From NCBI RefSeq assembly GCF_006440735.1, contig NZ_VFUA01000035.1:1-54144 (forward strand): a stretch of 54,144 nt of DNA, in the 5' to 3' direction. The notes under the pieces are model-generated. The model was not told where the DNA came from and ran no database searches. It was given only the letters and a program-made list of their open reading frames with translations. Below, piece by piece: positions 33,673 to 41,805 of this stretch. The translations under genes were made by a program, and so were the position numbers. The stretch comes from Mesorhizobium sp. B2-7-1 (lineage in GTDB: Bacteria > Pseudomonadota > Alphaproteobacteria > Rhizobiales > Rhizobiaceae). Each line of letters opens with the position of its first letter. Position 1 is the stretch's first letter.

Positions 33673-34342
33673 GACAGAGCCTGTAGCGAACTCGCGTGAG
33701 ATAATCGCGATATTCCTCCGTCAGCGCCAGGATGCGTTCCTCGCGCAGGATGCGATGAATCTGGAACACGGTGATGATCGCGTAGACGGTGAAATTGTAG
33801 ATCGAGAAACTCGACAGCAGGAAAAGGATATGTCCCGCCAGATAGCCGGCATAGATCGGGTGCCGCACGAAGCGGTAGGCGCCGCCGGTGACGACGCCGC
33901 GATTGGCAGGCAGGATGGCGAAGGAGCGGCCGAGGGACATCTTGCCCCAGATCACCAGCCACAGCGCCAGGAATTGCAGCGGCGCCGCGATATAGAGCGG
34001 GATGATGGCGGCTCCGTCCTGGAGCGACACGAAACCCGAGCCGAAACCGGCCGTCAACGAGATGAATACCGTGAAAGGGCTCCAGTCGCGGACAATCGGT
34101 CGGCGTGCCAGCAGCAGCCAGGTGAAAGTCAGGACGTCGGATATCATCAGCAGCAGGATGTTCAGCCGGCCCGGATCGATGACCAGATGGCGCGCACCGC
34201 GATAGATGAAGACCGCGGCGACCAGCAGCGCGATGAAACGGAACAAGCCCTCGCGCAGGTCGGCGAGGGCCTCGCTGCTTCGCAGTCCGGACCAAAAACC
34301 AGTCTCTGCGCCAGGCAGCGCACCACTTTTGGAAATCGCCAA
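33659..34342 (-). CDS. ICMT-like membrane methyltransferase (isoprenylcysteine/PEMT fold)
   Basis: A 227-residue protein with five to six membrane segments and the C-terminal signature of the isoprenylcysteine carboxyl methyltransferase / phospholipid methyltransferase group: GGAYRFVRHPIYAGYLAGHI followed by HRILREERILALTEEYRDYL, with the R-H-P and E-E residues of the SAM site. In bacteria such proteins methylate lipids or small molecules; the substrate here is unknown. TTG 34342 was taken because it follows GGGGACCGGGG and leads into the hydrophilic N-terminus; ATG 34411 is an alternative. The gene end is duplicated (22-bp repeat). Confidence 0.82.
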   Translation of the reverse strand: MAISKSGALPGAETGFWSGLRSSEALADLREGLFRFIALLVAAVFIYRGARHLVIDPGRLNILLLMISDVLTFTWLLLARRPIVRDWSPFTVFISLTAGFGSGFVSLQDGAAIIPLYIAAPLQFLALWLVIWGKMSLGRSFAILPANRGVVTGGAYRFVRHPIYAGYLAGHILFLLSSFSIYNFTVYAIITVFQIHRILREERILALTEEYRDYLTRVRYRLCPGIF

Positions 34343-34519
34343 CTCTGTTACCCCGGTCCCCTCAGCATGACCATTGCACGCAAGCCTTGCCGTCCGGTTA
34401 AGGTTTCGCATGCTTTTGGTTGCATTGCGGATTCGTCTGCCGAGGGAATGGTGTGTTGCCTGTTGAACATGACATTCTTCCCGGTCTAGCTTGCTGCGGC
34501 GCACAAAGGGGACGGGGAC

Positions 34520-35908
34520 ATGGACTACGACATGCTGGTCATCGGCAGCGGCCCTTCGGGGCGCCGCGCCGCGGTGCAATCGGCCAAGCTCGGCAAGTCG
34601 GTGCTGGTGGCCGACAGGGGCCGGCGTTTGGGCGGTGTCTCGGTGCATACAGGCACCATCCCGTCGAAGACGCTGCGCGAAACGGTGCTCAACCTCTCGG
34701 GCTGGCGCGAACGCGGCTTCTACGGACGCGGCTACCGGGTCAAGCAGGACATCTCGATCAGCGACCTGGTCGACCGGCTGCACAAGACGCTGGACCATGA
34801 GGTGGAGGTGCTGCAGCACCAGTTCATGCGCAACACGGTGAGGAGCGCGCGCGCCGCGGTGAAGTTCCTCACGCCCAACAAGGTCAGCCTGACCGCCGAC
34901 AATGGCGACTACAGCGAGATCGGCTTTGCCAACGCGCTGATCGCCGTCGGCACCCGGCCGCACCGGCCGGCCGACGTGCCCTTCGACAAGAAGCGCGTCT
35001 TCGACAGCGACGAGATGCTGGAGCTCCACCATCTGCCGCGCACGCTGACGGTGATCGGCGCCGGCGTCATCGGCGTCGAATACGCCACCATCTTTTCCGC
35101 GCTCGACGTGCCGGTGACACTTGTCGAGCCGCGCAACACCATTCTCGATTTCATCGATCGCGAGATCGTCGACGACTTCATCCACCAGATGCGCGACCGC
35201 GGCATGACCATCCGCCTCGGCAGCACGGTGAAGGAGATCGCCTCGAAGCCCGATCATGCCGAGGTGACGCTGGCCGATGGCCGCACCATCCGCTCCGAGA
35301 TGGTGCTCTACGCCGCCGGTCGCACCGGCAACGTCGCCAGCCTCGGCCTCGACCTGGTCGGCATTGAGGCCGACGCCCGCGGCCGCATCAAGGTCGATCC
35401 GCACACCTTCCAGACCAGCGTGCCGAACATCTACGCTTCCGGCGACGTCATCGGCTTCCCGAGCCTGGCCTCGACCTCGATGGAGCAGGGAAGGGTGGCG
35501 GCCTGCCACGCCTTCGGCGTCAACCTGCCGCCGCCGCCCGAGAGCTTTCCCTATGGCATCTACGCCGTGCCGGAGATCTCGACCGTCGGCCTGTCGGAGG
35601 AGCAGGTGCGCGACAGCGGCGCCCCCTATGAGGTCGGCCTGGCGCGCTTCCGCGAGACCTCGCGCGGCCATATCATGGGTGTCTCGAGCGGCTTCCTGAA
35701 ACTGTTGTTTTCGGTCGAGACGCGCCGCCTGCTTGGCGCCCATATCGTCGGCGAGGGCGCCACCGAGCTCATCCATATCGGCCAGGCGGTGATCAACCTC
35801 GGCGGCACGGTCGACTTCTTCGTCAACAACACCTTCAACTATCCGACATTGGCGGAAGCCTACAAGATCGCCGGCCTCGACGCCTGGAACCGGATGGGGC
35901 AGGGGTGA
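34520..35908 (+). CDS. sthA: Soluble pyridine nucleotide transhydrogenase
   Basis: A 462-residue flavoprotein of the SthA type, which moves hydride between NADPH and NAD+. DMLVIGSGPSGRRAAVQSAK is the FAD dinucleotide fold, LTVIGAGVIGVEYATIFSAL the NAD(P) fold, and IYASGDVIGFPSLAS the FAD-ribityl motif. In the active-site position of disulfide reductases the sequence reads GGVSVHTGTIPSK: both redox cysteines are absent, which separates it from lipoamide or glutathione reductases. The C-terminal dimer domain (HIVGEGATELIHIGQAVINL) retains the His-type helix. AAAGGGGACGGGG lies before the ATG. It is convergent with the substrate-binding-like gene. Confidence 0.93.
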   Translation: MDYDMLVIGSGPSGRRAAVQSAKLGKSVLVADRGRRLGGVSVHTGTIPSKTLRETVLNLSGWRERGFYGRGYRVKQDISISDLVDRLHKTLDHEVEVLQHQFMRNTVRSARAAVKFLTPNKVSLTADNGDYSEIGFANALIAVGTRPHRPADVPFDKKRVFDSDEMLELHHLPRTLTVIGAGVIGVEYATIFSALDVPVTLVEPRNTILDFIDREIVDDFIHQMRDRGMTIRLGSTVKEIASKPDHAEVTLADGRTIRSEMVLYAAGRTGNVASLGLDLVGIEADARGRIKVDPHTFQTSVPNIYASGDVIGFPSLASTSMEQGRVAACHAFGVNLPPPPESFPYGIYAVPEISTVGLSEEQVRDSGAPYEVGLARFRETSRGHIMGVSSGFLKLLFSVETRRLLGAHIVGEGATELIHIGQAVINLGGTVDFFVNNTFNYPTLAEAYKIAGLDAWNRMGQG

Positions 35909-35914
35909 GGGGAT

Positions 35915-35927
35915 CCGGCCGGGCCGG
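35915..35927. terminator. GC-rich hairpin between convergent genes
   Basis: CCGGCC-g-GGCCGG in the 23-bp gap between sthA and the convergent substrate-binding-like gene can fold on either transcript. There is no T-run, so it is only a possible mRNA-end structure. Confidence 0.3.
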
Positions 35928-35931
35928 CCGG

Positions 35932-37038
35932 TCACACTTCCAGCCGCGACAGCAGCGAAAGCATCACGTCTGCCGATGGCATCGGCAGCACCGCCTCGAT
36001 TTCCGCCGGCCGCACGCCGGCCACGGCGTCGGCATCGCCCGCCACGGTGCCGAGCGGCCCGCGGAACCCGTGCTTCGACCAGGCGAGCTGCTGCAGCTTC
36101 GGGCTGGTCAGCGCTTCGAGCAGCGGGTCGACCGCCGGATCGATGACGATCAGCGGATGCGCCGAATAGACGGTGGGGCGCGGATAGAGGATTTCCGGCT
36201 TGGCTCCGGCGCCGGCCTGCACGCGCTGCCAGCGGACCGGATCGGCGAGCGCCCATTCCACGAGCTGGTTTTCGTAACCCACCACAATCGGCTCGGCACC
36301 CAGGCCTCCGGCGATATACTGGTCGAACAGCTTGCCCGATGAAGACGATTTCAGGCCCATGCTGCGGAAGATCGACTTGGCCTCCTCGCCATGCTGGGCG
36401 AGCAGTTCCTGCGTGGCGACGTCGCCGCTCATCAGGCTGAGCACCAGACCGGAAAACATGAAGCCGGAATTGGACCGGTTGGGATCGGTGGAGACGATGC
36501 GGGCGCGGCCATAGAGCTCGGAAATGCCGAGATCCGACCAGTTCTTGCCGGCCAGGATCGCGTCGAGCAGCGCCTTGAGATCGAGCTGGTTGTAGCCGCC
36601 CTTGGCGGCGACGGTGACCAGCCCGCTCTTCTTCAGGCCTTCGACCACCGGCCCCCATGTGTAGACGACGATCGGCGAGTTGAGCACAACCTGGTCGTTG
36701 CGGATGGAAACGCCGCTCTTGCGCGCGAGGTCGACCATGATCGACGAGGACGGCCACAGGAATTGCGGCTTCTGCGTCAGGAGCGCAGGCTCGCGCACCA
36801 TTTCGACCGAGCCGGCGACGCGGGCATCGAGCTCCAGCCCGTAGCCGCCCAGTGCGCTGACCACGTCGGGATCGGCGAGGAAGGCCTGCTTCTCGCCGCC
36901 GATGAAGCCGAACAGATGCGCGCGGTTACCGAGATAGCCGCGGAACTCCGGCCGGTCCTTGAGCGTCAGGTAGCCGCCCGTACCGGCCGCGGCGGCGGCA
37001 AGCAGTCCCAGTCCGAATGCGCGGCGAGAAAGGGCCAT
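35932..37038 (-). CDS. Substrate-binding-like exported protein of the TelA/XpaC cluster
   Basis: A 368-residue exported protein. The N-terminus MALSRRAFGLGLLAAAAAGT is a short Tat-like signal (S-R-R-x-F). The rest resembles a type-2 periplasmic binding protein: FLWPSSSIMVDLA near residue 95, an inner beta-rich stretch LNSPIVVYTWGPVVEGLK, STDPNRSNSG near 185, and IVVGYENQLVEWA near 250. The same landmarks occur in the VWA lipoprotein two genes upstream (AVWPASSVWVDLF, TSATQSNSG), so the two share a common core. Its ATG overlaps the stop of the XpaC-like gene (TGATG), so it is coupled to it and is the last gene of the four-gene cluster. The ligand is unknown. Confidence 0.7.
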   Translation of the reverse strand: MALSRRAFGLGLLAAAAAGTGGYLTLKDRPEFRGYLGNRAHLFGFIGGEKQAFLADPDVVSALGGYGLELDARVAGSVEMVREPALLTQKPQFLWPSSSIMVDLARKSGVSIRNDQVVLNSPIVVYTWGPVVEGLKKSGLVTVAAKGGYNQLDLKALLDAILAGKNWSDLGISELYGRARIVSTDPNRSNSGFMFSGLVLSLMSGDVATQELLAQHGEEAKSIFRSMGLKSSSSGKLFDQYIAGGLGAEPIVVGYENQLVEWALADPVRWQRVQAGAGAKPEILYPRPTVYSAHPLIVIDPAVDPLLEALTSPKLQQLAWSKHGFRGPLGTVAGDADAVAGVRPAEIEAVLPMPSADVMLSLLSRLEV

Positions 37039-37655
37039 CAGCGACCGATATCCTCTTTCAGCGACTCCTGGATGAGTCGAAGGTCAACATCGAGCGTGCC
37101 AAGCTCGGAGTCCGCCTGGCTGTCGGCATAGTGGACGAAGGCGTCCTGCAACTTGGTGATCACCGCGCCGATCGTGGCGAGCCGCTGCTGGCTCGGCGCC
37201 CGGCGGTCGGCCAGCGTCGCATAGCCTTCCGCAACCTCCGCCGCCTGCGGCACGTAATAGGTCAGGAAGCGCCGGACGGAAGCCGCGCTTGCCGGCTTCG
37301 CTTCGACCTTGGAGATGACGTCGGCGGCGATGTCGGACAGGTTTTTCACCTTGGCCTTCATATCCTTGTCGGCGATCGAGCTGGCCGCCGCCGCCAGCCG
37401 GTCCGCGGCGGGCTGCGCCTGCGCCAGCAATTCGCGCGCGAACGCCACCTGGCCGCCGCCGATCGAGCGCAGGTCGAGCCCTTCGAAAAGCTGGCGCGGC
37501 GCCAGCACGAAGATCAGCCCGGCGAACACCAGCGCCGAGATCACCGCTGAGACCAGGAAGGGGAAATGGGTGAGGGTGCTGAGACCAATCAGCAGCGCGG
37601 CCGAAACCAGCCCCGCCACGATCCAGTTCCAGTCATTGCCGAACAAGCCGCGCAT
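37038..37655 (-). CDS. XpaC-like membrane protein
   Basis: A 205-residue protein with two N-terminal membrane helices (WIVAGLVSAALLIGLSTLTH, then FPFLVSAVISALVFAGLIFV) and a helical cytosolic tail (LAAAASSIADKDMKAKVKNL, SVRRFLTYYVPQAAEVAEGY, TKLQDAFVHYADSQ). This fits the XpaC family, labelled 5-bromo-4-chloroindolyl phosphate hydrolysis protein, which commonly accompanies TelA. LTYYVP followed by LP/AE-rich helices is the typical core. Start 37655 lies 8 bp after the VWA gene stop and its stop overlaps the next start. The true role is unknown; family members are tied to envelope stress and toxic-anion tolerance by gene context. Confidence 0.78.
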   Translation of the reverse strand: MRGLFGNDWNWIVAGLVSAALLIGLSTLTHFPFLVSAVISALVFAGLIFVLAPRQLFEGLDLRSIGGGQVAFARELLAQAQPAADRLAAAASSIADKDMKAKVKNLSDIAADVISKVEAKPASAASVRRFLTYYVPQAAEVAEGYATLADRRAPSQQRLATIGAVITKLQDAFVHYADSQADSELGTLDVDLRLIQESLKEDIGR

Positions 37656-37663
37656 GATTGGCC

Positions 37664-39235
37664 TTAGTTGTAGCCGCGCGCGGCGCGGAAGGCGCCAGCA
37701 AGGTCGGCGCCGCCGTCGAAGACACGCGCCGAGGTCGCCTTGGCGAGACTGTCGAGCTGGCTCTTGTCGGCATCGCCGAAGGTGATGCCGAACACCGGCA
37801 CCCGCACCAGCGCCTGGCGCCATTCAGCCAAGAACGGTTCGGCGCTGCCGTCGGTGCGGCCGTCCGTCATGATCACGATGGCCGGCAGGTATTTCGAAAG
37901 GTCGGGCGTGGCCAGGATCTTCTGCAGCGCCTGTGACGCGCAGGCATACATGTCGGTGCCGCCGCCGGCGCGTTGCTGCGCCACGTCGCCCAGCAGCTGG
38001 TTCTGGCCGGCCGGATCGCCGGTCGCGTCGAAGATGTCGCGCACCGTGCTGTCGAAAGGCAGCACGAAGATATGGTCGGAGGGCGTCCACTGCACCAGCA
38101 CCTCGCTCGACTTTTCCGGCGTGAACAGGAATTGGGCGGCCTGCTGCAACTGTGTTTCGCCCTCATTCTCCATCGAGCCGGAGAAATCGAAGCAGAGCGC
38201 CGTCAGCGAAGGCTTGCGCAGCGCCTGCTGGTAGAGGTCGAGCGCCTTGCGGATCACCGCCGGCTCCGGCATGCGGATCGATGTCACCAGCCTGCCGGGG
38301 TCGAAATTCCAATCGGGCTCCGCCGTCGCCTGGACCGCAGCCCCGCCGAGCGGCAGCCGCCGGCCGGTGTCGGCGATGCGCTTGCGCACGGCGTCCGATT
38401 GCAGATAGGCAAGCAGGTCGGTGAAGAATTTCTCGACGTCGGTGCCGCGGCCGTGATCGATGAAGCCGAGCGGGGAATCGCCGACCGCCACGCCATCGGC
38501 CGGATAGACCGCATAGAGCGGCTCGTCGCCCATCTGCTTCAGCTTGTCGTTGGTCTCCTTCAGCGTCGCCTCGTAATTCCACATCGCGTCATAGAGCGTG
38601 CCCTTGCGCGCGGAATCGACATAGAGATCGGCCAGCCAGCCTGACGAACCGGAGGAGCGGTCGACGCCCTGCAACAGGGCGCCGACCGTGTCGTGCACGG
38701 AGGCGTTGTCGAGGTCGCCGGGCTCGATCACCTGCTTGCCGCCGAGCGCGCTGGACAGCATCGCCAGATAGGCGCTGGCGCCGGAATTCGACTGCGTTGC
38801 CGACGTCATCAGGAATTTGAGCTTGCCGTCTTTCACCGCGGCAAGGATGTCCTTCATGTACACGTCCTTGCCGACCCAGCCCAGTTCGGCGGCCTTGGAT
38901 TTGCGCACGCCGAGGATGACCGGCATCTGCGCGATAGAGGTGAGGTTGCGTACCTTGCGGCCGGTATCGAACAGGTCGACCCAGACGCTCGATGCCGGCC
39001 ACACCGCATCCTGGTCGAGGCCGGCGGGCTTCTGCAGGCCGAGGCCAATATCGAGCGAGCCCTGGTAAGAGATGGAGCAGGTCGCGCCCTGCTTGGCGCA
39101 GAACTCCTGCACGATCGGTTCCAGCACCGTGTTTTCGGAACCGGAGACGATCGAGAATTTGACGTGGCTCGAATTGCAGGCGGCGAGCAGCAGCGCGGCC
39201 GCCAGCACCAGTACGGACGAAAGCTTCATTCGCAT
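37664..39235 (-). CDS. Lipoprotein with substrate-binding-like and VWA domains
   Basis: A 523-residue predicted lipoprotein. The signal MRMKLSSVLVLAAALLLAAC ends in a lipobox with Cys20. Residues about 25-310 look like a type-2 periplasmic binding fold (FSIVSGSENTVLEPIVQEF, AVWPASSVWVDLF, TSATQSNSGASAYL). Residues about 344-520 are a von Willebrand A domain with an intact MIDAS: D350-x-S352-x-S354 in CFDFSGSMENEG, T427 in GGGTDMY, and D458 in MTDGRTDG. A metal-dependent adhesion site on a lipid-anchored periplasmic protein suggests it holds partner proteins. It is the second gene of the telA cluster, 120 bp after telA with repeats between, and 8 bp before the XpaC-like gene. ATG 39235 is preferred to the repeat-derived extension upstream. 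Confidence 0.82.
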   Translation of the reverse strand: MRMKLSSVLVLAAALLLAACNSSHVKFSIVSGSENTVLEPIVQEFCAKQGATCSISYQGSLDIGLGLQKPAGLDQDAVWPASSVWVDLFDTGRKVRNLTSIAQMPVILGVRKSKAAELGWVGKDVYMKDILAAVKDGKLKFLMTSATQSNSGASAYLAMLSSALGGKQVIEPGDLDNASVHDTVGALLQGVDRSSGSSGWLADLYVDSARKGTLYDAMWNYEATLKETNDKLKQMGDEPLYAVYPADGVAVGDSPLGFIDHGRGTDVEKFFTDLLAYLQSDAVRKRIADTGRRLPLGGAAVQATAEPDWNFDPGRLVTSIRMPEPAVIRKALDLYQQALRKPSLTALCFDFSGSMENEGETQLQQAAQFLFTPEKSSEVLVQWTPSDHIFVLPFDSTVRDIFDATGDPAGQNQLLGDVAQQRAGGGTDMYACASQALQKILATPDLSKYLPAIVIMTDGRTDGSAEPFLAEWRQALVRVPVFGITFGDADKSQLDSLAKATSARVFDGGADLAGAFRAARGYN

Positions 39236-39253
39236 CGAGGCCCCGTCAGCCCT

Positions 39254-39300
39254 GGAGCCGGATGGTTTCAGGTCCACTCGACATGAAACCATCCGGCTCC
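39254..39300. repeat. 17-bp perfect inverted repeat between telA and VWA genes
   Basis: GGAGCCGGATGGTTTCA (39254-39270) and TGAAACCATCCGGCTCC (39284-39300) pair perfectly around a 13-nt loop. In the leftward mRNA it would form a strong hairpin 19 bp upstream of the VWA start codon, and could act as an mRNA stabiliser or partial terminator between telA and the three downstream genes. It abuts the palindrome at 39315. Confidence 0.75.
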
Positions 39301-39314
39301 AAATCAAAGAGATT

Positions 39315-39363
39315 GAGCATGATGTCGTCCGAAAACCGCTTCACACTTTTCGGCATCATGCTC
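39315..39363. repeat. RIME-like palindrome containing the telA stop codon
   Basis: GAGCATGATG (39315-39324) and CATCATGCTC (39354-39363) are perfect inverted arms; an inner pair CCGAAAA/CTTTTCGG surrounds ccgcttcaca. This form is typical of rhizobial intergenic mosaic repeats. The telA stop codon (complement of 39356-39358) is inside the element, so the last residues of TelA are repeat-encoded. Confidence 0.75.
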
Positions 39364-40435
39364 CGGTGAGCGCCTTCTTGAGGTCGGCGGTCATCTGGTC
39401 CATCTGCTTTTCGACATCGGCCCGTTTCTGCCGGCCTTGCTCCTGGACCTTGAGCACGCCTTGTACCGTGTCGATCAGATCGCGGTTGGCCTGCGCCAGC
39501 GTCTCGACATCGACGATGCCGCGCTGCGCCTGCTCTTCGATCGAGATGGCCTGGTCCTTCATCATCTTCGATGTCTGGCGGATCATCTCGTTGGTGGCGT
39601 CGGTGACCGTCTTTTGCAGCTCCAGCGCCGACTTCTGGTTGGTCAGCCCAAGCAGGATGACCATCTTCTGCTTCCAGGCCGGCACCGTCAGCGCCGAGGT
39701 CGCCTGCAAGTTCTCGATCAGCGTCTCGTCGCCCGACTGCACGATGCGGATCTGCGGCAATTGCTGGATGCCGAGCTGGCGCGCCTGCACCAGATAGAAG
39801 ATGCGCTTTTCCAGCCGGTCGAGCGCCTGCACCGCGTCCTGATAGGCCTGAGCCTCCAGCGCTCCGGCTGAATCGCTTGCCTTGGCGTCGGCCGCGGCCT
39901 TGAGCTTCGGCAATTCGTTGGCGCGGTAATCGTCCACGAATTTCTTGCCGGCCTGCGCATAGGCGTCGAGGTTGAGGATGGACTCCTTCGTTTGCTCGTG
40001 GAGGTCATCGAGCACGGCGATGTCTCGGCGCAGCGTGTCCTTGTGACGATCGAGCTCCAGGCCGATGCGGTCGATCTGCCCGGCCACATCCTCGTATTTC
40101 TCCTTGAAGCGCTCGAGCCGCGCCTTGAACGAGGAGAACAGGTTGCTCAGGAACCCTTCCTCCTTCAGCGAGGCGGGGTCGAGATTCCGGGCTTTCATGA
40201 TGATATCGGTCAGCAGCGTGCCGGTGTCGCCGAGATCGCGGTTGCGGATCTGCGACAGAATCTTGTCGGCATAGTCGCTGACCGCTTGCTGGGCGCGGTC
40301 GCCGAAGACCGAAATCGCCGCGCGGTCGCGGATATCGATGCCGCCTTCGATCCTGGCGACTTCACCGGGATTGGCCGCGATTACCGGCAATTTCGAAGTG
40401 TCGTCGAGCAGAGTGATGCTGTTCTCGTCGGCCAT
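39356..40435 (-). CDS. TelA/KlaA-family toxic-anion-resistance protein
   Basis: A 359-residue helical, coiled-coil protein without membrane segments. It matches TelA: VSDYADKILSQIRNRDLGDT, FLSNLFSSFKARLERFKEKY, IGLELDRHKDTLRRDIAVLD, and the highly conserved C-terminal half LTVPAWKQKMVILLGLTNQK with NEMIRQTSKMMKDQAISIEE. Plasmid homologues give tellurite resistance; chromosomal ones are linked to envelope stress, and the substrate is not a certain inference. It is the first gene of the cluster telA, VWA lipoprotein, XpaC-like, substrate-binding-like. Its end is inside a RIME-like repeat. Confidence 0.92.
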   Translation of the reverse strand: MADENSITLLDDTSKLPVIAANPGEVARIEGGIDIRDRAAISVFGDRAQQAVSDYADKILSQIRNRDLGDTGTLLTDIIMKARNLDPASLKEEGFLSNLFSSFKARLERFKEKYEDVAGQIDRIGLELDRHKDTLRRDIAVLDDLHEQTKESILNLDAYAQAGKKFVDDYRANELPKLKAAADAKASDSAGALEAQAYQDAVQALDRLEKRIFYLVQARQLGIQQLPQIRIVQSGDETLIENLQATSALTVPAWKQKMVILLGLTNQKSALELQKTVTDATNEMIRQTSKMMKDQAISIEEQAQRGIVDVETLAQANRDLIDTVQGVLKVQEQGRQKRADVEKQMDQMTADLKKALTGA

Positions 40436-40536
40436 TCAGACCTCCCCGTGAGTGAACAGTATCTCGATAGACAGTGTGTGACAGACATATGACAGCAGGG
40501 CGGTACGCCGCGCTGGGTTGTGAAATGCCTGGCCCT

Positions 40537-41730
40537 TCAACTCGTGCCTGGGCGAGGCACCTCTACCCGCGTTGCGGCAGGCGACCGGGCGAGCAGCGGC
40601 AGGCAGATGAGATAGAGCGCGGCACCCGCGATCCACACCAGCCCGGGAAAGAAGCTGCGTGTGCGGAAATAGAGCGTTGCGATGGCAAGCGGCCCGACCA
40701 CCGAGACCAGGCTGGTCATGCTGGTAAGCACGCCCTGCAGCCGGCCCTGGTGATCGGCGCCGACCCGTGACGTGAGCAGGGATTGCAGTGCGGGGGTGCC
40801 GATGCCGCCAAGGCAGAAGAGCGGCAGCAGCGCGAACGCCATCCAGCCCCGCCAGGCAAGCGCGACCGAGACGTAGGCCGCGCTGTCGGCGAGGATGGCG
40901 ACGAGCAGCGCGCGCCTTTCGCCCCAGCGCTCGGCGATCGGGCCGGCGACGAAGCCTTGCGCTCCGGCATGGAACAGGCCGAACAGCGCCAGCGAGATGC
41001 CGACGGTGAACAGGTCCCAGCTGAATTTGTCCTGGACATACAGCACCCAGATCGTACCGCCGACCTCGCCGACGAGGCTGAGCACGGCGAAGGCGCCGAG
41101 CAGCGGCAGCAGGGCAGGGAAAGAAAAGGCCCAGCGCAGCGGCGCCAGCGGGTTGAGCGACGGCATTTCCACCGGATTGCCAGCGCGTTTCGGTTCCGGC
41201 AGCAGGAAGAAGGCGAGCGCCAGGTTCAGGCCGTTGAGGGTGGCGGCGGCCAGGAACGGCGCGCGCAGCCAGACGTCGCCCAGCACGCCGCCCAAAGCCG
41301 GGCCGGCAATGAAGCCGACACCGAAGGCAGCGCTCAAATGGCCGAAGCCGCGGGCGCGGCGGTCCTCTTCGGTGATATCGGCCATCAAGGCCGAGGCAAC
41401 CGCCATGCTGGCGCCGGTGATGCCGGCGATGATGCGCCCGGCGAACAGCAGCGGCAGCGCGAAAGCCATGAAGAGGTAATCGGCCATCGCGCCCGCCAGC
41501 GACAGAAGCAGCACCGGCCGGCGGCCATACCGGTCCGAGAGCGCACCAAGCAGGGGCGAGAACACCACCTGCATGGCGGCATAGACGGAGAGGAAGGCGC
41601 CAAAGATCCAGCCGATGTCATCGACATGGCCGACCGAACGCAGCAGGCCAGGCAGCACCGGCATGACCAGACCGATGCCGACGGCGTCCATCGCCATGGC
41701 CATCAGCAAAACGAGATAGGCTCTTTTCAT
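40537..41730 (-). CDS. Tet(A)-type MFS efflux protein
   Basis: A 397-residue 12-TM drug:H+ antiporter of the TetA class. Motif A is visible at SPLLGALSDRYGRRPVLLLS, MAMDAVGIGLVMPVLPGLLR is the typical N-terminal segment with the membrane Asp, and GFIAGPALGGVLGD is motif C of exporters. It is divergent from a TetR gene with tetO-like operators between them, so it is very likely repressed by it. Similarity of layout to tetA/tetR is strong, but chromosomal relatives of this type often export other compounds, so tetracycline resistance should not be assumed. The C-terminal RSPAATRVEVPRPGTS tail is soluble. Confidence 0.88.
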   Translation of the reverse strand: MKRAYLVLLMAMAMDAVGIGLVMPVLPGLLRSVGHVDDIGWIFGAFLSVYAAMQVVFSPLLGALSDRYGRRPVLLLSLAGAMADYLFMAFALPLLFAGRIIAGITGASMAVASALMADITEEDRRARGFGHLSAAFGVGFIAGPALGGVLGDVWLRAPFLAAATLNGLNLALAFFLLPEPKRAGNPVEMPSLNPLAPLRWAFSFPALLPLLGAFAVLSLVGEVGGTIWVLYVQDKFSWDLFTVGISLALFGLFHAGAQGFVAGPIAERWGERRALLVAILADSAAYVSVALAWRGWMAFALLPLFCLGGIGTPALQSLLTSRVGADHQGRLQGVLTSMTSLVSVVGPLAIATLYFRTRSFFPGLVWIAGAALYLICLPLLARSPAATRVEVPRPGTS

Positions 41731-41751
41731 CGCCCGCTACTTTCCATTAAT

Positions 41752-41788
41752 TTATCGTCGATAAGGGTAGGCTCCTTATCATCGATAA
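41752..41788. promoter_or_regulatory. Paired TetR operators between efflux gene and tetR
   Basis: TTATCGTCGATAA (41752-41764) is a 13-bp perfect palindrome around one base, and TTATCATCGATAA (41776-41788) is its near copy, with centres 24 bp apart. Both recall the TATCA-x-TGATA core of tetO. Two operators in the 75-bp divergent space match the tetR/tetA arrangement. Confidence 0.75.
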
Positions 41789-41805
41789 AGAAACGGACGC
41801 AAGAG

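Noticed and set aside
34385..34411. Longer start (ATG 34411) for the ICMT-like methyltransferase
   Set aside because: The added 23 residues are basic and unlike the family, and the TTG at 34342 has a better ribosome binding site; kept only as an alternative.
33659..36757. 1032-codon minus-strand frame running through sthA
   Set aside because: Only its last 227 residues are the methyltransferase; the rest is antisense to sthA and part of the substrate-binding-like gene in another frame.
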